Below, one piece after another: positions 8,458-17,064 of a stretch of DNA of 48,376 nt. Below the pieces are notes generated by a model. It did no database searches. It saw only the letters and a program-made list of their open reading frames with translations, and was not told the origin of the DNA. The DNA comes from Oscillospiraceae bacterium (GTDB taxonomy: Bacteria > Bacillota > Clostridia > Oscillospirales > CAG-272): the NCBI GenBank assembly GCA_015065065.1, contig SVQX01000012.1:1-48376 (forward strand). The letters are read 5' to 3'. Numbering within the stretch: position 1 is the stretch's first letter; every line of letters starts with the position of its first letter. Made by a program: the position numbers and the translations under genes.

Positions 8458-8682
8458 CTATTTGCTTCGCGGTAAATTCGGCTCGTCGCTCAATCCGATT
8501 ATATAATCCGCGCTGACACGGTAATATTTGCATAGCGTGATAAGATGGCGTATCGGCATCTCGTTGGCGCCGCGCTCGTATCGCGCGTACATTGTCTGTG
8601 AGGTACCCAGCACCGCCGCTATTTCTTGCTGCGTCTTATCGTGATCCTCTCTCAGGTCGCGTATTCTTTTAATATATGTCAT
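8458..8682 (-). CDS. Small XRE-family HTH repressor
   Basis: These 74 residues consist almost entirely of a Cro/C1-type helix-turn-helix: 'LREDHDKTQQEIAAVLG' (helices 1-2), 'SQTMYARYERGANEMP' (recognition helix), then 'LCKYYRVSADYIIGLSD'. AAGGAGG lies 9 bases before the ATG. There is no separate sensor domain, so it probably acts as a dimeric repressor. It is divergent from the lipoprotein at 8800, and the 117-base gap holds repeated AGTAAA/TTTACT sites over both promoters, which suggests control of itself and of the lipoprotein. Confidence 0.9.
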   Translation of the reverse strand: MTYIKRIRDLREDHDKTQQEIAAVLGTSQTMYARYERGANEMPIRHLITLCKYYRVSADYIIGLSDEPNLPRSK

Positions 8683-8712
8683 GCCGAGCTACCTCCTTGA
8701 ATCCTTGTTGAA

Positions 8713-8770
8713 ACCATTATAGCAAGTAAATAAATTTACTATTGACTTTAGTAAATATTTGTACTATAAT
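8713..8770. promoter_or_regulatory. Divergent promoters with palindromic operator sites
   Basis: On + are TTGACT (8742-8747), 17 bases and TATAAT (8765-8770) for the lipoprotein gene. On - is TATAAT at 8722-8717, with no good -35, for the XRE gene. Between and over them are AGTAAA (8725-8730), TTTACT (8735-8740) and further TAGTAAAT/TACT half-sites at 8750-8765. The perfect AGTAAA-N4-TTTACT palindrome abuts the + strand -35, as a repressor operator would. Confidence 0.7.
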
Positions 8771-8799
8771 AAGGGTATAAATCAAAAAGGAGTGCGAAA

Positions 8800-11607
8800 A
8801 TGAAAAAAATATTTCTTATGATTCTTACACTATTGCTTACGGCTTGCGTGCTTATGGCGTGTGAGCTTAGAGAGTCTCAAAGCACAGGTGACGGCGAGCG
8901 AAGCACTACCGCGGGAAAGGCGGAGAGTGCCGAAGCCACAGCTACGGCAAGCGGCAGCACGGGGGAGACGTCCGTGGAGTCCGAGTCAATACCCGCAGAC
9001 CCGACCGAAACCGATCCGCCCACCTTATGGGACGGCGAGATCACTTTAGAGCCATTGACCTCCGACACATTGGGAACCGTACCCGATGTTGATCCTATTG
9101 AAACAGAAGGTGAAAGTGGCGCAAACGAGATAGATCCCGAGCAGGAATTTGACGATCTCGGCAACTGCATTAAGGAAACCGTCTATGAGTACGATGCAAA
9201 CGGCAACAAAATCGTGCGGTATGTTTGCGAACGCGCCTTTGACGAAAAGGCTCTTGTCGCTGAAAAGATTACCGCATACCACGACACCGGTAAGATTTTT
9301 TACACTGTAGATACCGAATACGTCTACGACAAGCAGGGACGTATGGTGAAGTCGGTGAGTGTAACCGAATGGAATGACGCAGCCAACACCTACAGCAAGG
9401 AAATATATACATGGACTTACTTCGACAAAACGGGTGACGACGTAGAAACACAGCACTATGAGGAACATAACACCGACGGCGATATCGTCCGTGCATTTAC
9501 GGTTTGGTATGATCGCGAGGGTAATATAATTGACGAGAAGCTCCACGACGTCTCCACGGTAACCACCGAGCCATACACCGAAGCCGAGGAACACGAAACG
9601 ACCTACGAGCCGGAGAGCGAGCTTCCCTCCAACTGCCAAATTCACGAGGTCGTAGAACGTGACGGGCAAGACAGAGTAATCAAAGAGATACTGTGGACTT
9701 ACTACGAAACACCGGGCGTGTGGGAACACAAGCAGGTAAACGAGTATACATATGACGGCGATATCCTTTTCAAAGCGTTGTTTACCGCTTATTCGCCAGG
9801 CGACATCATCATAGGCGCGAGCGAGCGATATTTTGATGGAAACGAAAACGTTATCAAGGAAATACGTTTTGAATACGAGGACGACGGAAGCTTCTCCAAG
9901 CGCGAGGAGTTTGAAAACGAATATGGCGAGGACGGTCGCATAGCAAAGAAAACCTATACCTTTTACAGAGCAGACGGTAGCAAGCAATACGTGACTATCT
10001 ATGAGCTTGGCTTGAACGGCGAGGAGATCAAAACAACTCAATACGACTATAACGAGGCACAAATTCTGACGCATAAATCAGTAAGAGATAACACCACGGG
10101 GAAGTACGTTTTCACCAATTACACCGACTTCGGCGTTTTAAGCATGATACAAGAGGGCTGTCGTATAGCGAGCGATGACGGTACATATACCACCGTATAC
10201 AGTCACTTTGACGAGAACGGACAAATATACGAAAAGGAGGAGCGAACCTTCATCTCCTCCGAGCAAGAATCCGAGCGGATAATCAAAAGCATTCATACCG
10301 AGTACGGCAAGGACGGCAATGCTACCTCATCATACGAGGAACGCTACGAGTACGACGCCAGCGGCAATAAAATCAAATATACGGTAACATATTATGATGC
10401 CGGCGGCAATGTTACGGGCTCAGGGGAAACCTTATATGAATACGGCAAGGACGGCGAAATCACCAAGCTATACTATATCGATTATCGCACCGACGGTCAA
10501 AAAAGCGGTGAGCTTTTAGAGCTGTATGACGCTGACAAATACGTTCACCGTTATACATATTTCGATTATGACGATAATGGTACATTAATCGGCGAATACA
10601 CAGATGAAAGGCACTATCCATACGGCTGGGGTGATAGGCAATATCATCTTGAAATAAGCATAATCTACGAGAACGGCTCCGAAAAGCAAAAATACATATC
10701 CGAATATTTCTATCGCCAAGACGGAACATTTGAAAATCAAACCTTCAAACGATATGAAAACGGTGTTTTGGATAGCGAAGGCGTCACAGAATATGACGAG
10801 CTGGGCAGAGAAATAAAAGCAATATCCATAGCGGAGAACGGGTACCTGTACATCAAGTGGAATAAAGCCATAGCTACATTCAGCCACGATGAAAACGGAA
10901 ATGTCACCCAAACGATAGCTCGGTTTTATGACAAGGACGGCAAAATAGTAGCGGAAGAAACAACTACATATTCCTATAACCCAAATGGGGAATTAGACTG
11001 TTATTATAGCGTACTCAAGGATGCAGATAACGTTACTATTGAGGAAGAAATGTGGAGATACGATTATTTCGGCTTGGCGCAGAGGCCTTTACAATACATA
11101 CAAAAACGCTATATGAACGGCAATCTGTCCGAAAGTACAGAGCAAAATTATACATATTATTCAAACGGTGATTTAAAGCAGGAAAAAGGCAACTTTTTTT
11201 ATGCGGAAGAATGTTACTGCGACGCAACGGCAGGATATAGCGAATACACAACCGATTATAACGAGAATGGTGACACTGTATATTCTTCGTCCTATGGATA
11301 CGACTTGGAGAAAAACTTGACGGCTTATAGCTTGACACAAAGCATATATAGCAACGAGGGCAAGTGTATTGAAAATACGTATGATGCTTTTGGGGCAGAA
11401 TACGGATACATATCACACTCAAGCAAATATGACGAAAATGAAAGAGTTATTGAAGCAACTCACAAGCAATACCATACGGATTTTTCGTTCATTTCTCACC
11501 ATGTATATGAATATTCTTACGATGAAAACGGTAATATCATAAAAGAACGTACCACAGAATACGATGCAAACGGGAATGTTATCAGTTCCTACGACACCGA
11601 ATATTAA
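8800..11607 (+). CDS. Large surface lipoprotein with YD/RHS-like tandem repeats
   Basis: This 935-residue protein has a lipoprotein signal peptide (KK, hydrophobic core, lipobox LMAC with Cys21; an earlier LTAC at Cys16 is an alternative). A Ser/Thr/Glu/Pro-rich linker follows to about residue 110. The rest is some two dozen degenerate repeats of the form 'YEYDANGNK', 'WYDREGNI', 'EYGKDGEI', 'YYDAGGNV', spaced about 20-40 residues apart. They resemble the YD repeats of RHS proteins and also MORN-like beta repeats. No C-terminal toxin domain is visible: the protein ends inside the repeats. It is probably an exported beta-rich surface protein, function unknown. Start: AAAAGGAG 8 bases upstream. 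Confidence 0.8.
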   Translation: MKKIFLMILTLLLTACVLMACELRESQSTGDGERSTTAGKAESAEATATASGSTGETSVESESIPADPTETDPPTLWDGEITLEPLTSDTLGTVPDVDPIETEGESGANEIDPEQEFDDLGNCIKETVYEYDANGNKIVRYVCERAFDEKALVAEKITAYHDTGKIFYTVDTEYVYDKQGRMVKSVSVTEWNDAANTYSKEIYTWTYFDKTGDDVETQHYEEHNTDGDIVRAFTVWYDREGNIIDEKLHDVSTVTTEPYTEAEEHETTYEPESELPSNCQIHEVVERDGQDRVIKEILWTYYETPGVWEHKQVNEYTYDGDILFKALFTAYSPGDIIIGASERYFDGNENVIKEIRFEYEDDGSFSKREEFENEYGEDGRIAKKTYTFYRADGSKQYVTIYELGLNGEEIKTTQYDYNEAQILTHKSVRDNTTGKYVFTNYTDFGVLSMIQEGCRIASDDGTYTTVYSHFDENGQIYEKEERTFISSEQESERIIKSIHTEYGKDGNATSSYEERYEYDASGNKIKYTVTYYDAGGNVTGSGETLYEYGKDGEITKLYYIDYRTDGQKSGELLELYDADKYVHRYTYFDYDDNGTLIGEYTDERHYPYGWGDRQYHLEISIIYENGSEKQKYISEYFYRQDGTFENQTFKRYENGVLDSEGVTEYDELGREIKAISIAENGYLYIKWNKAIATFSHDENGNVTQTIARFYDKDGKIVAEETTTYSYNPNGELDCYYSVLKDADNVTIEEEMWRYDYFGLAQRPLQYIQKRYMNGNLSESTEQNYTYYSNGDLKQEKGNFFYAEECYCDATAGYSEYTTDYNENGDTVYSSSYGYDLEKNLTAYSLTQSIYSNEGKCIENTYDAFGAEYGYISHSSKYDENERVIEATHKQYHTDFSFISHHVYEYSYDENGNIIKERTTEYDANGNVISSYDTEY

Positions 11608-11617
11608 CACAAAAGGA

Positions 11618-11656
11618 AAACCGCCCGTGCGCCAAGGCGCACGGGCGGTCATTTTC
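11618..11656. terminator. Bidirectional terminator between lipoprotein and coaD
   Basis: ACCGCCCGTGCGCC and GGCGCACGGGCGGT (11620-11649) pair perfectly with almost no spare loop. ATTTTCTT follows on + and TTTTCCTTTT on -. It ends the convergent lipoprotein and coaD transcripts. Confidence 0.85.
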
Positions 11657-12157
11657 TTAATTTAATTTTTCGATATACTCTATCACCGCTGTAGGCAGGA
11701 TACCGTTAAGGTCGCCGTCGTTGCGTATTCGCTCTCGTGCAAGAGTGGAGCTGATGCCGTCAAGCGACGGGGCGGCAGGGAGATACAGCGTTTCGGCTTT
11801 GGGGTTGTGCGCTCTGTTCCACAGCGCGTGCTTTTGCTCGTAGACGAAATCCCCTTCGTTGCGCACACCCTTAATTACGGCGCATACGCCCAGCACGTCC
11901 ACAAGGTCAACAAGCATACCGTCCGACTCAATCACCCGCACGTTTGGAATATCCGCACAGGCAAGCTCTACCATACGGCGGCGTTCCGCCATATCGAACA
12001 TATAGCTTTTGGCGGTAGCGGTCGCCACATATTTAGTCATATCGTTGGTCATTACCGCAACGTACACCTCGTCAAAAATGCTTGCCGCGCGGCGTATAAC
12101 GTCAAGATGCCCCACGGTTATAGGGTCAAAGCTACCCGGAATAAGCACTGCTCTCAT
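11657..12157 (-). CDS. coaD: Pantetheine-phosphate adenylyltransferase
   Basis: This 166-residue protein opens with 'RAVLIPGSFDPITVGHLDVI', containing the TxGH nucleotidyltransferase motif, and has the later 'SSTLARERI' segment with the conserved Ser-Ser/Thr and Arg that bind ATP phosphate. It transfers AMP from ATP to 4'-phosphopantetheine, the penultimate step of coenzyme A synthesis. The start overlaps the rsmD stop by ATGA. The order uvrC-rsmD-coaD on one strand suggests one transcript, and rsmD-coaD is a common bacterial pairing. Confidence 0.96.
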   Translation of the reverse strand: MRAVLIPGSFDPITVGHLDVIRRAASIFDEVYVAVMTNDMTKYVATATAKSYMFDMAERRRMVELACADIPNVRVIESDGMLVDLVDVLGVCAVIKGVRNEGDFVYEQKHALWNRAHNPKAETLYLPAAPSLDGISSTLARERIRNDGDLNGILPTAVIEYIEKLN

Positions 12158-12732
12158 GCCTCTCCCTCCTCACTCCTTGGAGTAAGCACCGTAACGTATG
12201 CCTTGCCGTATTTTGCCGATTTGAGAACGGTATAACGCTTTGCGAGATCGGTCTCCTCACCGATAGGCGACGGCTCCTCACTCTCACAGACGATCTTTGT
12301 GGTGCTTTTGATAAGCTTTGCTTTTTCAAGCGCCGTTATCGCCGCGCTGACTGCGTGCATAGCGTAAGGAGGATCAAGGAAAATTATATCAAACGGCTTT
12401 GCGCCTCGCCTGCCGCGCAAAAACTCGGCAAACTCCGCGCAGATGACCGTTGCGCCCTCTGTGAGCTTGGTTTTCTCCACGTTCTGCTTTATGACTCTGA
12501 CAGCCTCCTTGGATTGATCCACCATGACAGCCTCCGCCGCGCCGCGGGACAGAGCCTCCAGACCGAGCTGTCCCGAGCCTGCAAAAAGATCCAATACACG
12601 TCTGCCCTCAATATCAAACTGTATCATGGAAAAAATGGCTTCCTTGGTGCGCTCGGCAGTCGGGCGCGTCATCTCGCCCTCCGGCGTTACAAGCTTTATT
12701 CCTCTTGCCTTGCCTGTTATTATCCTCATCAT
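12154..12732 (-). CDS. rsmD: 16S rRNA (guanine(966)-N2)-methyltransferase
   Basis: The start is set at the ATG at 12732, with GAGGAT 6 bases upstream (192 residues); a longer in-frame start at 12762 would overlap uvrC and has no better ribosome site. The protein has the family N-terminus 'MRIITGKARGIKL', then 'RPTAERTKEAIFSMI', the SAM-binding 'VLDLFAGSGQLGLEALSRG' and the catalytic 'FLDPPY' (D/N-PPY) motif. It methylates G966 of 16S rRNA during small-subunit assembly. Ten bases separate it from uvrC, and it overlaps coaD by 4. Confidence 0.94.
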   Translation of the reverse strand: MMRIITGKARGIKLVTPEGEMTRPTAERTKEAIFSMIQFDIEGRRVLDLFAGSGQLGLEALSRGAAEAVMVDQSKEAVRVIKQNVEKTKLTEGATVICAEFAEFLRGRRGAKPFDIIFLDPPYAMHAVSAAITALEKAKLIKSTTKIVCESEEPSPIGEETDLAKRYTVLKSAKYGKAYVTVLTPRSEEGEA

Positions 12733-12742
12733 GGTACTATCC

Positions 12743-14584
12743 TCATTTTCCTTTTTCGTCAAAGTATTTTCTTATATTTTCCGCGTCGGCGCGGGATATT
12801 CCCTTCACCGCCGCAAGCTCGCCCGCGGTTGCCGCTCGCACACCCGCAAGTCCGCCGAATCGGGACAGGAGCAGCCTTGCCTTTGAGTCCCCTATTCCCT
12901 TTATTTTCGTCAGCGAGGAGTGTGTCAGCGTCTTTCGCTTTGCCGAGTCCATTTTGGAAACGGTAAAACGATGCACCTCCTCCTGGAGCTTATACAAAAG
13001 CACAAACACCTCACCCTCGCGAGCAATGCTTATCTCGTCCGAGTCACTGCAAAGGGCGCGTGTTTTATGGAAATCGTCCTTAACCATACCGAATACGGGT
13101 ATATCAAGTCCCATTTCACTCATGAGCTGACGCACGACGGCAACATGTCCCCGTCCGCCGTCAAGCAGAATAAGGTCGGGACACGATGAAAACGAGCCCT
13201 CTCCGTCCGACAAGTGCGACAGACGCCTTGACAGCGCCTCGCGCATAGCGGCGTAGTCGTCCGTTCCCTCAACACTCTTGATACGGAAATATCTGTAATC
13301 CGATCTTGCCAGCTTGCCGTTATTCAGCACGACCATGCCCGCGGTAATATGCTCTGTGCCAAGATTGGATATGTCGTAAGCCTCGATTCGCGACGGGTAT
13401 GCCTCAAGTCCGAGGAGCGACGAAAGTCTTGCCAAAGCGCCCTCGTCCTGCTCTGCCTCAAGCTTATACTGCCGCACCTTCTCCGCCGCATTGCTGACGG
13501 CAAGCGCGCACAGTGTCTTATTCGCACCCCTTACGGGCACGCGGACGTTCACCTTATGCCCCGCCATTTCCGACAGCAGATGTGAAAGTCCGTCGATCTC
13601 CTCACCGTCCATATCAACAGACAGCAAAACGGTCTTTGGAAACGCACCTCTGCCGCTGTAATGCGAGACAAGAAATCCTCCAATGCCCTCGGCATCAAGT
13701 ATCCGCTCGCCGCCGCACAGGATATCCTCCTTGTCGTTGACAGCACCGCCGCGGATATACAGTATGGACACGCAGGAGGACAGCTCATCGGCAAAAAAGC
13801 CGATAACGTCCTGCTCACTGTCAGGGGACGCGACCACGTTCTGCTTCTGATTCAGCTTTTCAAGGGCCACCAGGGTATCGCGGCATTTTGCCGCCGCCTC
13901 GTACCTCTCCGTCTCCGAATATTCGTACATCTGCTTTGTCAGCGATTGCTTTACCGCCGCGGTATTTCCCTTCAGTATTTCAGCCGCAAGTCCGATAAGA
14001 TAGGAATATTCCTCCGCGCTCACGTCGCCGTTGCAGACTCCACAGCACCGCTTCATCTGATAATATATGCAGGGGCGCTCCCTCCCTATATCGCGCGGGA
14101 AGCGCCGATTACAGGTGGGAAGATTGAGAGCGCGGCGCAAGGTGTCGATAACGGCGTAGACGGTTGCAGTACCCGAATAAGGACCGAAATACCGTCCCTT
14201 GTCCGATTCTCGCTTGCGCGTCATGATAATTCGGGGATATTCCTCGTCGGTAATTTTAATATAAGGGTAGGACTTGGCGTCCTTCAATCGTACGTTATAT
14301 TTTGGATTATGCTTTTTTATCAGCGTATTTTCCAGCGTCAACGCCTCAATCTCGGTGTCGCACAGAAAATACTCGAAATCATACACCGCCGCGACCATGC
14401 GCGCCGTTTTTATATTCTTTTCGCCGTTTTGAAAATACTGTGAAACGCGATTTTTCAGCTTGCGCGATTTGCCGACGTAAATAACACCGCCGTTTTTGTC
14501 CTTCATTATATACACGCCCGGGGACAGGGGCAAGGAATTTGCCCGCGCCAAAAGCTCGCGGCGTGTTTTTTCATCTCGCGGCAT
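12743..14584 (-). CDS. uvrC: Excinuclease ABC subunit C
   Basis: This 613-residue protein has the full UvrC layout: a GIY-YIG nuclease at the N-terminus ('LPLSPGVYIMKDKNGGVIYVGKS'), a Cys-rich region (residues about 145-185), a UVR motif near 200-235, an RNase H-like C-terminal nuclease ('ILLDGGRGHVAVV') and a tandem helix-hairpin-helix tail ('KIKGIGDSKARLLL', 'VKGISRADAENI'). It makes the 3' and 5' incisions at UvrAB-bound lesions in nucleotide excision repair. AAAGGAG lies 6 bases upstream of the ATG. The length is normal for the family. Confidence 0.96.
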   Translation of the reverse strand: MPRDEKTRRELLARANSLPLSPGVYIMKDKNGGVIYVGKSRKLKNRVSQYFQNGEKNIKTARMVAAVYDFEYFLCDTEIEALTLENTLIKKHNPKYNVRLKDAKSYPYIKITDEEYPRIIMTRKRESDKGRYFGPYSGTATVYAVIDTLRRALNLPTCNRRFPRDIGRERPCIYYQMKRCCGVCNGDVSAEEYSYLIGLAAEILKGNTAAVKQSLTKQMYEYSETERYEAAAKCRDTLVALEKLNQKQNVVASPDSEQDVIGFFADELSSCVSILYIRGGAVNDKEDILCGGERILDAEGIGGFLVSHYSGRGAFPKTVLLSVDMDGEEIDGLSHLLSEMAGHKVNVRVPVRGANKTLCALAVSNAAEKVRQYKLEAEQDEGALARLSSLLGLEAYPSRIEAYDISNLGTEHITAGMVVLNNGKLARSDYRYFRIKSVEGTDDYAAMREALSRRLSHLSDGEGSFSSCPDLILLDGGRGHVAVVRQLMSEMGLDIPVFGMVKDDFHKTRALCSDSDEISIAREGEVFVLLYKLQEEVHRFTVSKMDSAKRKTLTHSSLTKIKGIGDSKARLLLSRFGGLAGVRAATAGELAAVKGISRADAENIRKYFDEKGK

Positions 14585-14719
14585 ATAATTTCTCCTTTCC
14601 CGAGTGCTGCTCTCGCCTCGAAATATAAAAGCGGTGTTAACCCCCCGTCACAAGCAGTCGGAAATGGCACACACCGCTATTATCAGTTCTTTTATTCAAA
14701 AAGAAGCACAAAGCCCCGG

Positions 14720-14983
14720 TCAATCCGCGAATCCGGACTCCACAAGCTCCGAAAGTCCCTGCAGGGCAACGTCCTCGTCCTGTCCGTCGGCAATGAGGGT
14801 AACAGTCATTCCCTTTGCCACGCCCATGGAAAGTACGCCGAGCAAGCTCTTTGCGTTCACTCTGCGGTCATCCTTTTCCACCCAGATAGAGCTTTTGTAG
14901 CAGTTTGCCTTTTGAATAAAGAAAGTAGCCGGTCTTGCGTGCAGGCCGCTGGAATTTGTGATTACAACTTCGCGAGTTTTCAT
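14720..14983 (-). CDS. ptsH: Phosphocarrier protein HPr
   Basis: This 87-residue protein has the active-site GLHARPA with His15, phosphorylated by enzyme I, and the regulatory 'NAKSLLGVLSMG' with Ser46, the target of HPr kinase in low-G+C Gram-positives. Keeping His15 argues for HPr rather than the regulatory paralogue Crh. It relays phosphate in the sugar phosphotransferase system and, as Ser-P form, serves catabolite control with CcpA. No ptsI is adjacent. It is read from its own promoter about 160 bases upstream. Confidence 0.95.
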   Translation of the reverse strand: MKTREVVITNSSGLHARPATFFIQKANCYKSSIWVEKDDRRVNAKSLLGVLSMGVAKGMTVTLIADGQDEDVALQGLSELVESGFAD

Positions 14984-15143
14984 ACTTTAATTCTCTCCTA
15001 AAATTTTGGTTTCGGCGTAATTGCGTGAGCCGATCGGTAAATCAAACCCTTGTCCTCAAGCGTTTTTGCGGAAACCCTCCGCTGTGCTTAAAGAGGCGCA
15101 TTCCGTCCGAAAAATCTCAATGGCAACACTTATCTACATTAGT

Positions 15144-15172
15144 AGTATAACAAAATTTCAAGCCAAAATCAA
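15144..15172 (-). promoter_or_regulatory. Promoter of ptsH
   Basis: Minus-strand TTGATT (15172-15167), 17 bases, TATACT (15149-15144). The leader to the ptsH ATG is about 155 bases and shows only a short GCGGA/TCCGC hairpin. Confidence 0.6.
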
Positions 15173-15283
15173 GTGTCAATATTGAGGATTTTTCACACTC
15201 GCGGCGTTGATATTTTTAACATTTTTCACAACAAAACGCCGAAATTTGTCCTTTTTACGCCGTACGTCGGCAAACGCGACCGC

Positions 15284-15850
15284 TCAGCTTGCGACGTTGA
15301 TGCTTACCACCTTGACATCAAGAAGTGCCGTTTCGGTTGCCAACGTCAGGTGAGAGCCCGGGGCGATATATTTTCCGCCGTCAGCCACAAAAAGGCATCC
15401 GTCGCGCATTACTGCGTTATTGCAGAAAATTATACCTCGAAGCGAGACCTTCAGATATTCTCCGTCCGAGAAATCCTCGCCGTCGATATAAATTTTTTCA
15501 ATAACGGGAGTGTAGTCTGCATAAGGTGCGATATAGCCTATTGCGTCGCCCGTTTCAAGCAGGGATACGGTATCCATAGCCTTTATGGAATTCGCCGTAG
15601 CCTCGTATATCTCGTCAACGGTATACTCTACCGAATATACCACTCCGTCACCCATATAGTCCTTGACATCACTGCCGCCAAAGAACACAAGTCTGCCGAC
15701 TATGCCGACGACAGCAAGCAGAATGAGAACGGCTACTGCCGTATCAGCTGCAGACCAACGTCTGCTTCGATTTTTTTCCTTACCCTCATGTGCGCGGCGG
15801 GAAGGATCTGCGCCGTCCGCCGAAGGGTTGATATTTACGTCTTTATTCAA
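15284..15850 (-). CDS. DUF4330-like membrane-anchored protein
   Basis: There are 188 residues. The start is a TTG at 15850: AAAGGAG lies 9 bases upstream, while the ATG in between opens a different frame that stops after four codons. A polar basic N-terminus is followed by one membrane helix (about residues 38-57) and an external beta-rich domain with 'YSVEYTVDEIYEATANSI', 'GDAIGYI' and 'LKVSLRG', the pattern I associate with DUF4330. Function is unknown. It follows the 325-codon frame of a second protein of the same design and the polysaccharide ligase, all on one strand. Confidence 0.75.
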   Translation of the reverse strand: MNKDVNINPSADGADPSRRAHEGKEKNRSRRWSAADTAVAVLILLAVVGIVGRLVFFGGSDVKDYMGDGVVYSVEYTVDEIYEATANSIKAMDTVSLLETGDAIGYIAPYADYTPVIEKIYIDGEDFSDGEYLKVSLRGIIFCNNAVMRDGCLFVADGGKYIAPGSHLTLATETALLDVKVVSINVAS

Positions 15851-15876
15851 GGCACATATCTCCTTTCACATTAATG

Positions 15877-16821
15877 TCACGCCGCATTCGGCTCGGTCGT
15901 ATCCGCAGGCTCGGTTATCTCCGCCTCGGTAGACTCCTCTTCCGTCACCGTTGAGCTGTCCGCCTCGGACACGCTGTCCGTTTCGGAAGCCGCTCCCGTC
16001 ACGGTGTCACTTGCCGTTGAGTCACCACTCTCCGCCGCAGTGGTCTGCGCTGACGTCGTAGTCTCGGCATCGGTGTTGGCGGAGGTAGTATCCTCCTCCG
16101 TCTTTGCTGCCTCGGTTGCCTTGGTTGTGGTTGCCGCCTCGGTAGTAGTTGACTCATCATCAGCAGACTCAACCACGTGACCGCCGGTGGTGACGCTCTC
16201 TACGTCATCCGTGAGCATTACGTTCACTATCTCGCCCTCGGCGACGAGTCCGTTCATACGGAAAACTCCCGAAAGTCCGCCGACTATGCGCGTGCCTCCC
16301 ATATAATATCCCGCACCGCCCGGATAGGTGCTGTCACGGTATACCGCCTTCGCAGTAACCGTAACGTACACGTTTACGGTATCGCGACCGCCCTCGTTAA
16401 TGTTCAGCTTAAAATCCACGCTCTTGACCGTGCCTATCTTGTCGCCCTCGGCAAGATCGGTAAACCACACGGGCTTATCTATGATCGCACAAGAGCCGTC
16501 CTTATTATACGGCACGGATTCGGGAAGCACCTCGGGAAGTGCTATACGGAAGGTGATCTCCTTTGCCTCGGCGGCGGGGGCAAACATCCTTTGGAGGGTG
16601 CGTATTCCGAAATACGCACCTACGATGATACCCACGATACATACTATCAAGGCTATATCCGCGATCAGCGAAAGGTACGGTTTTTGTCCCTTTGAAAAGC
16701 CGCTCCTCCTGCCCTCACGCTTCTTTTTTGCACGCGACGCCTTTGCCGTATCGACAGTTTGAGGCGCATCCAGGCTGGACGCCTTTTCGCCGTTGTTCTG
16801 ATCCTTGAATACAGAAGCCAT
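15877..16821 (-). CDS. DUF4330-like membrane-anchored protein with Thr/Ser/Glu-rich tail
   Basis: The start is set at the ATG at 16821, where GGAG sits 6 bases upstream (314 residues); an in-frame ATG at 16854 lacks a good ribosome site. A basic N-terminus leads to one membrane helix ('IALIVCIVGIIVGAYFGI'), an external domain with 'GDKIGTVKSVDFKLNI' and 'YVTVTAKAVY' resembling the neighbouring DUF4330-like protein, and a low-complexity tail of about 100 residues rich in T, S, E, A and D. It probably works with the next gene, and with the O-antigen-ligase-type protein upstream, at the cell surface. The role is unknown. Confidence 0.7.
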   Translation of the reverse strand: MASVFKDQNNGEKASSLDAPQTVDTAKASRAKKKREGRRSGFSKGQKPYLSLIADIALIVCIVGIIVGAYFGIRTLQRMFAPAAEAKEITFRIALPEVLPESVPYNKDGSCAIIDKPVWFTDLAEGDKIGTVKSVDFKLNINEGGRDTVNVYVTVTAKAVYRDSTYPGGAGYYMGGTRIVGGLSGVFRMNGLVAEGEIVNVMLTDDVESVTTGGHVVESADDESTTTEAATTTKATEAAKTEEDTTSANTDAETTTSAQTTAAESGDSTASDTVTGAASETDSVSEADSSTVTEEESTEAEITEPADTTEPNAA

Positions 16822-16867
16822 ATTAATCTCCATTCCGCCGCCCTGCGGCGGCATAAATATCGTTTGA

Positions 16868-17064
16868 AATTCGACCGCGTCGTTTGCGACAAATATGGAC
16901 CTCGTCCATATTTAGGTCGAATTGGGGCGTGAAACGGCAACATTGAGCTTTCAGCTCTCTAAACTTTCACGCTATCCTCCATTTATCGCAAATGCGATTG
17001 AATTTTCATCCTTAGGCAAGAGATAATGCTCCGAACTCGGTTTCTCTCTTGACTGCGTTCAGTC
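16868..17064. repeat. Array of five consecutive hairpins in an intra-operon gap
   Basis: Almost the whole 237-base gap between the ligase and the DUF4330-like gene is inverted repeat. AATTCGACC/GGTCGAATT (16868-16923) encloses AAATATGGAC/GTCCATATTT. CGTGAAA/TTTCACG (16928-16971) encloses GAGCT/AGCTC. Then come ATCGCA/TGCGAT (16985-16998), AAGAGA/TCTCTT (17018-17050) and GACTG/CAGTC (17051-17064, overlapping the ligase stop region). It could be a palindromic repeat element or an RNA processing/attenuation region. Confidence 0.7.

Noticed and set aside
9046..10074. 342-codon open frame on - opposite the lipoprotein gene
   Set aside because: The hydrophobic translation mirrors the Y/D/E/N-rich repeats of the lipoprotein. 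No ribosome site and no promoter were found.
8800..11607. RHS/polymorphic toxin with immunity gene
   Set aside because: The repeats resemble YD repeats, but there is no RHS core, no variable C-terminal toxin and no small immunity gene; the protein ends within the repeats and is followed by a terminator.
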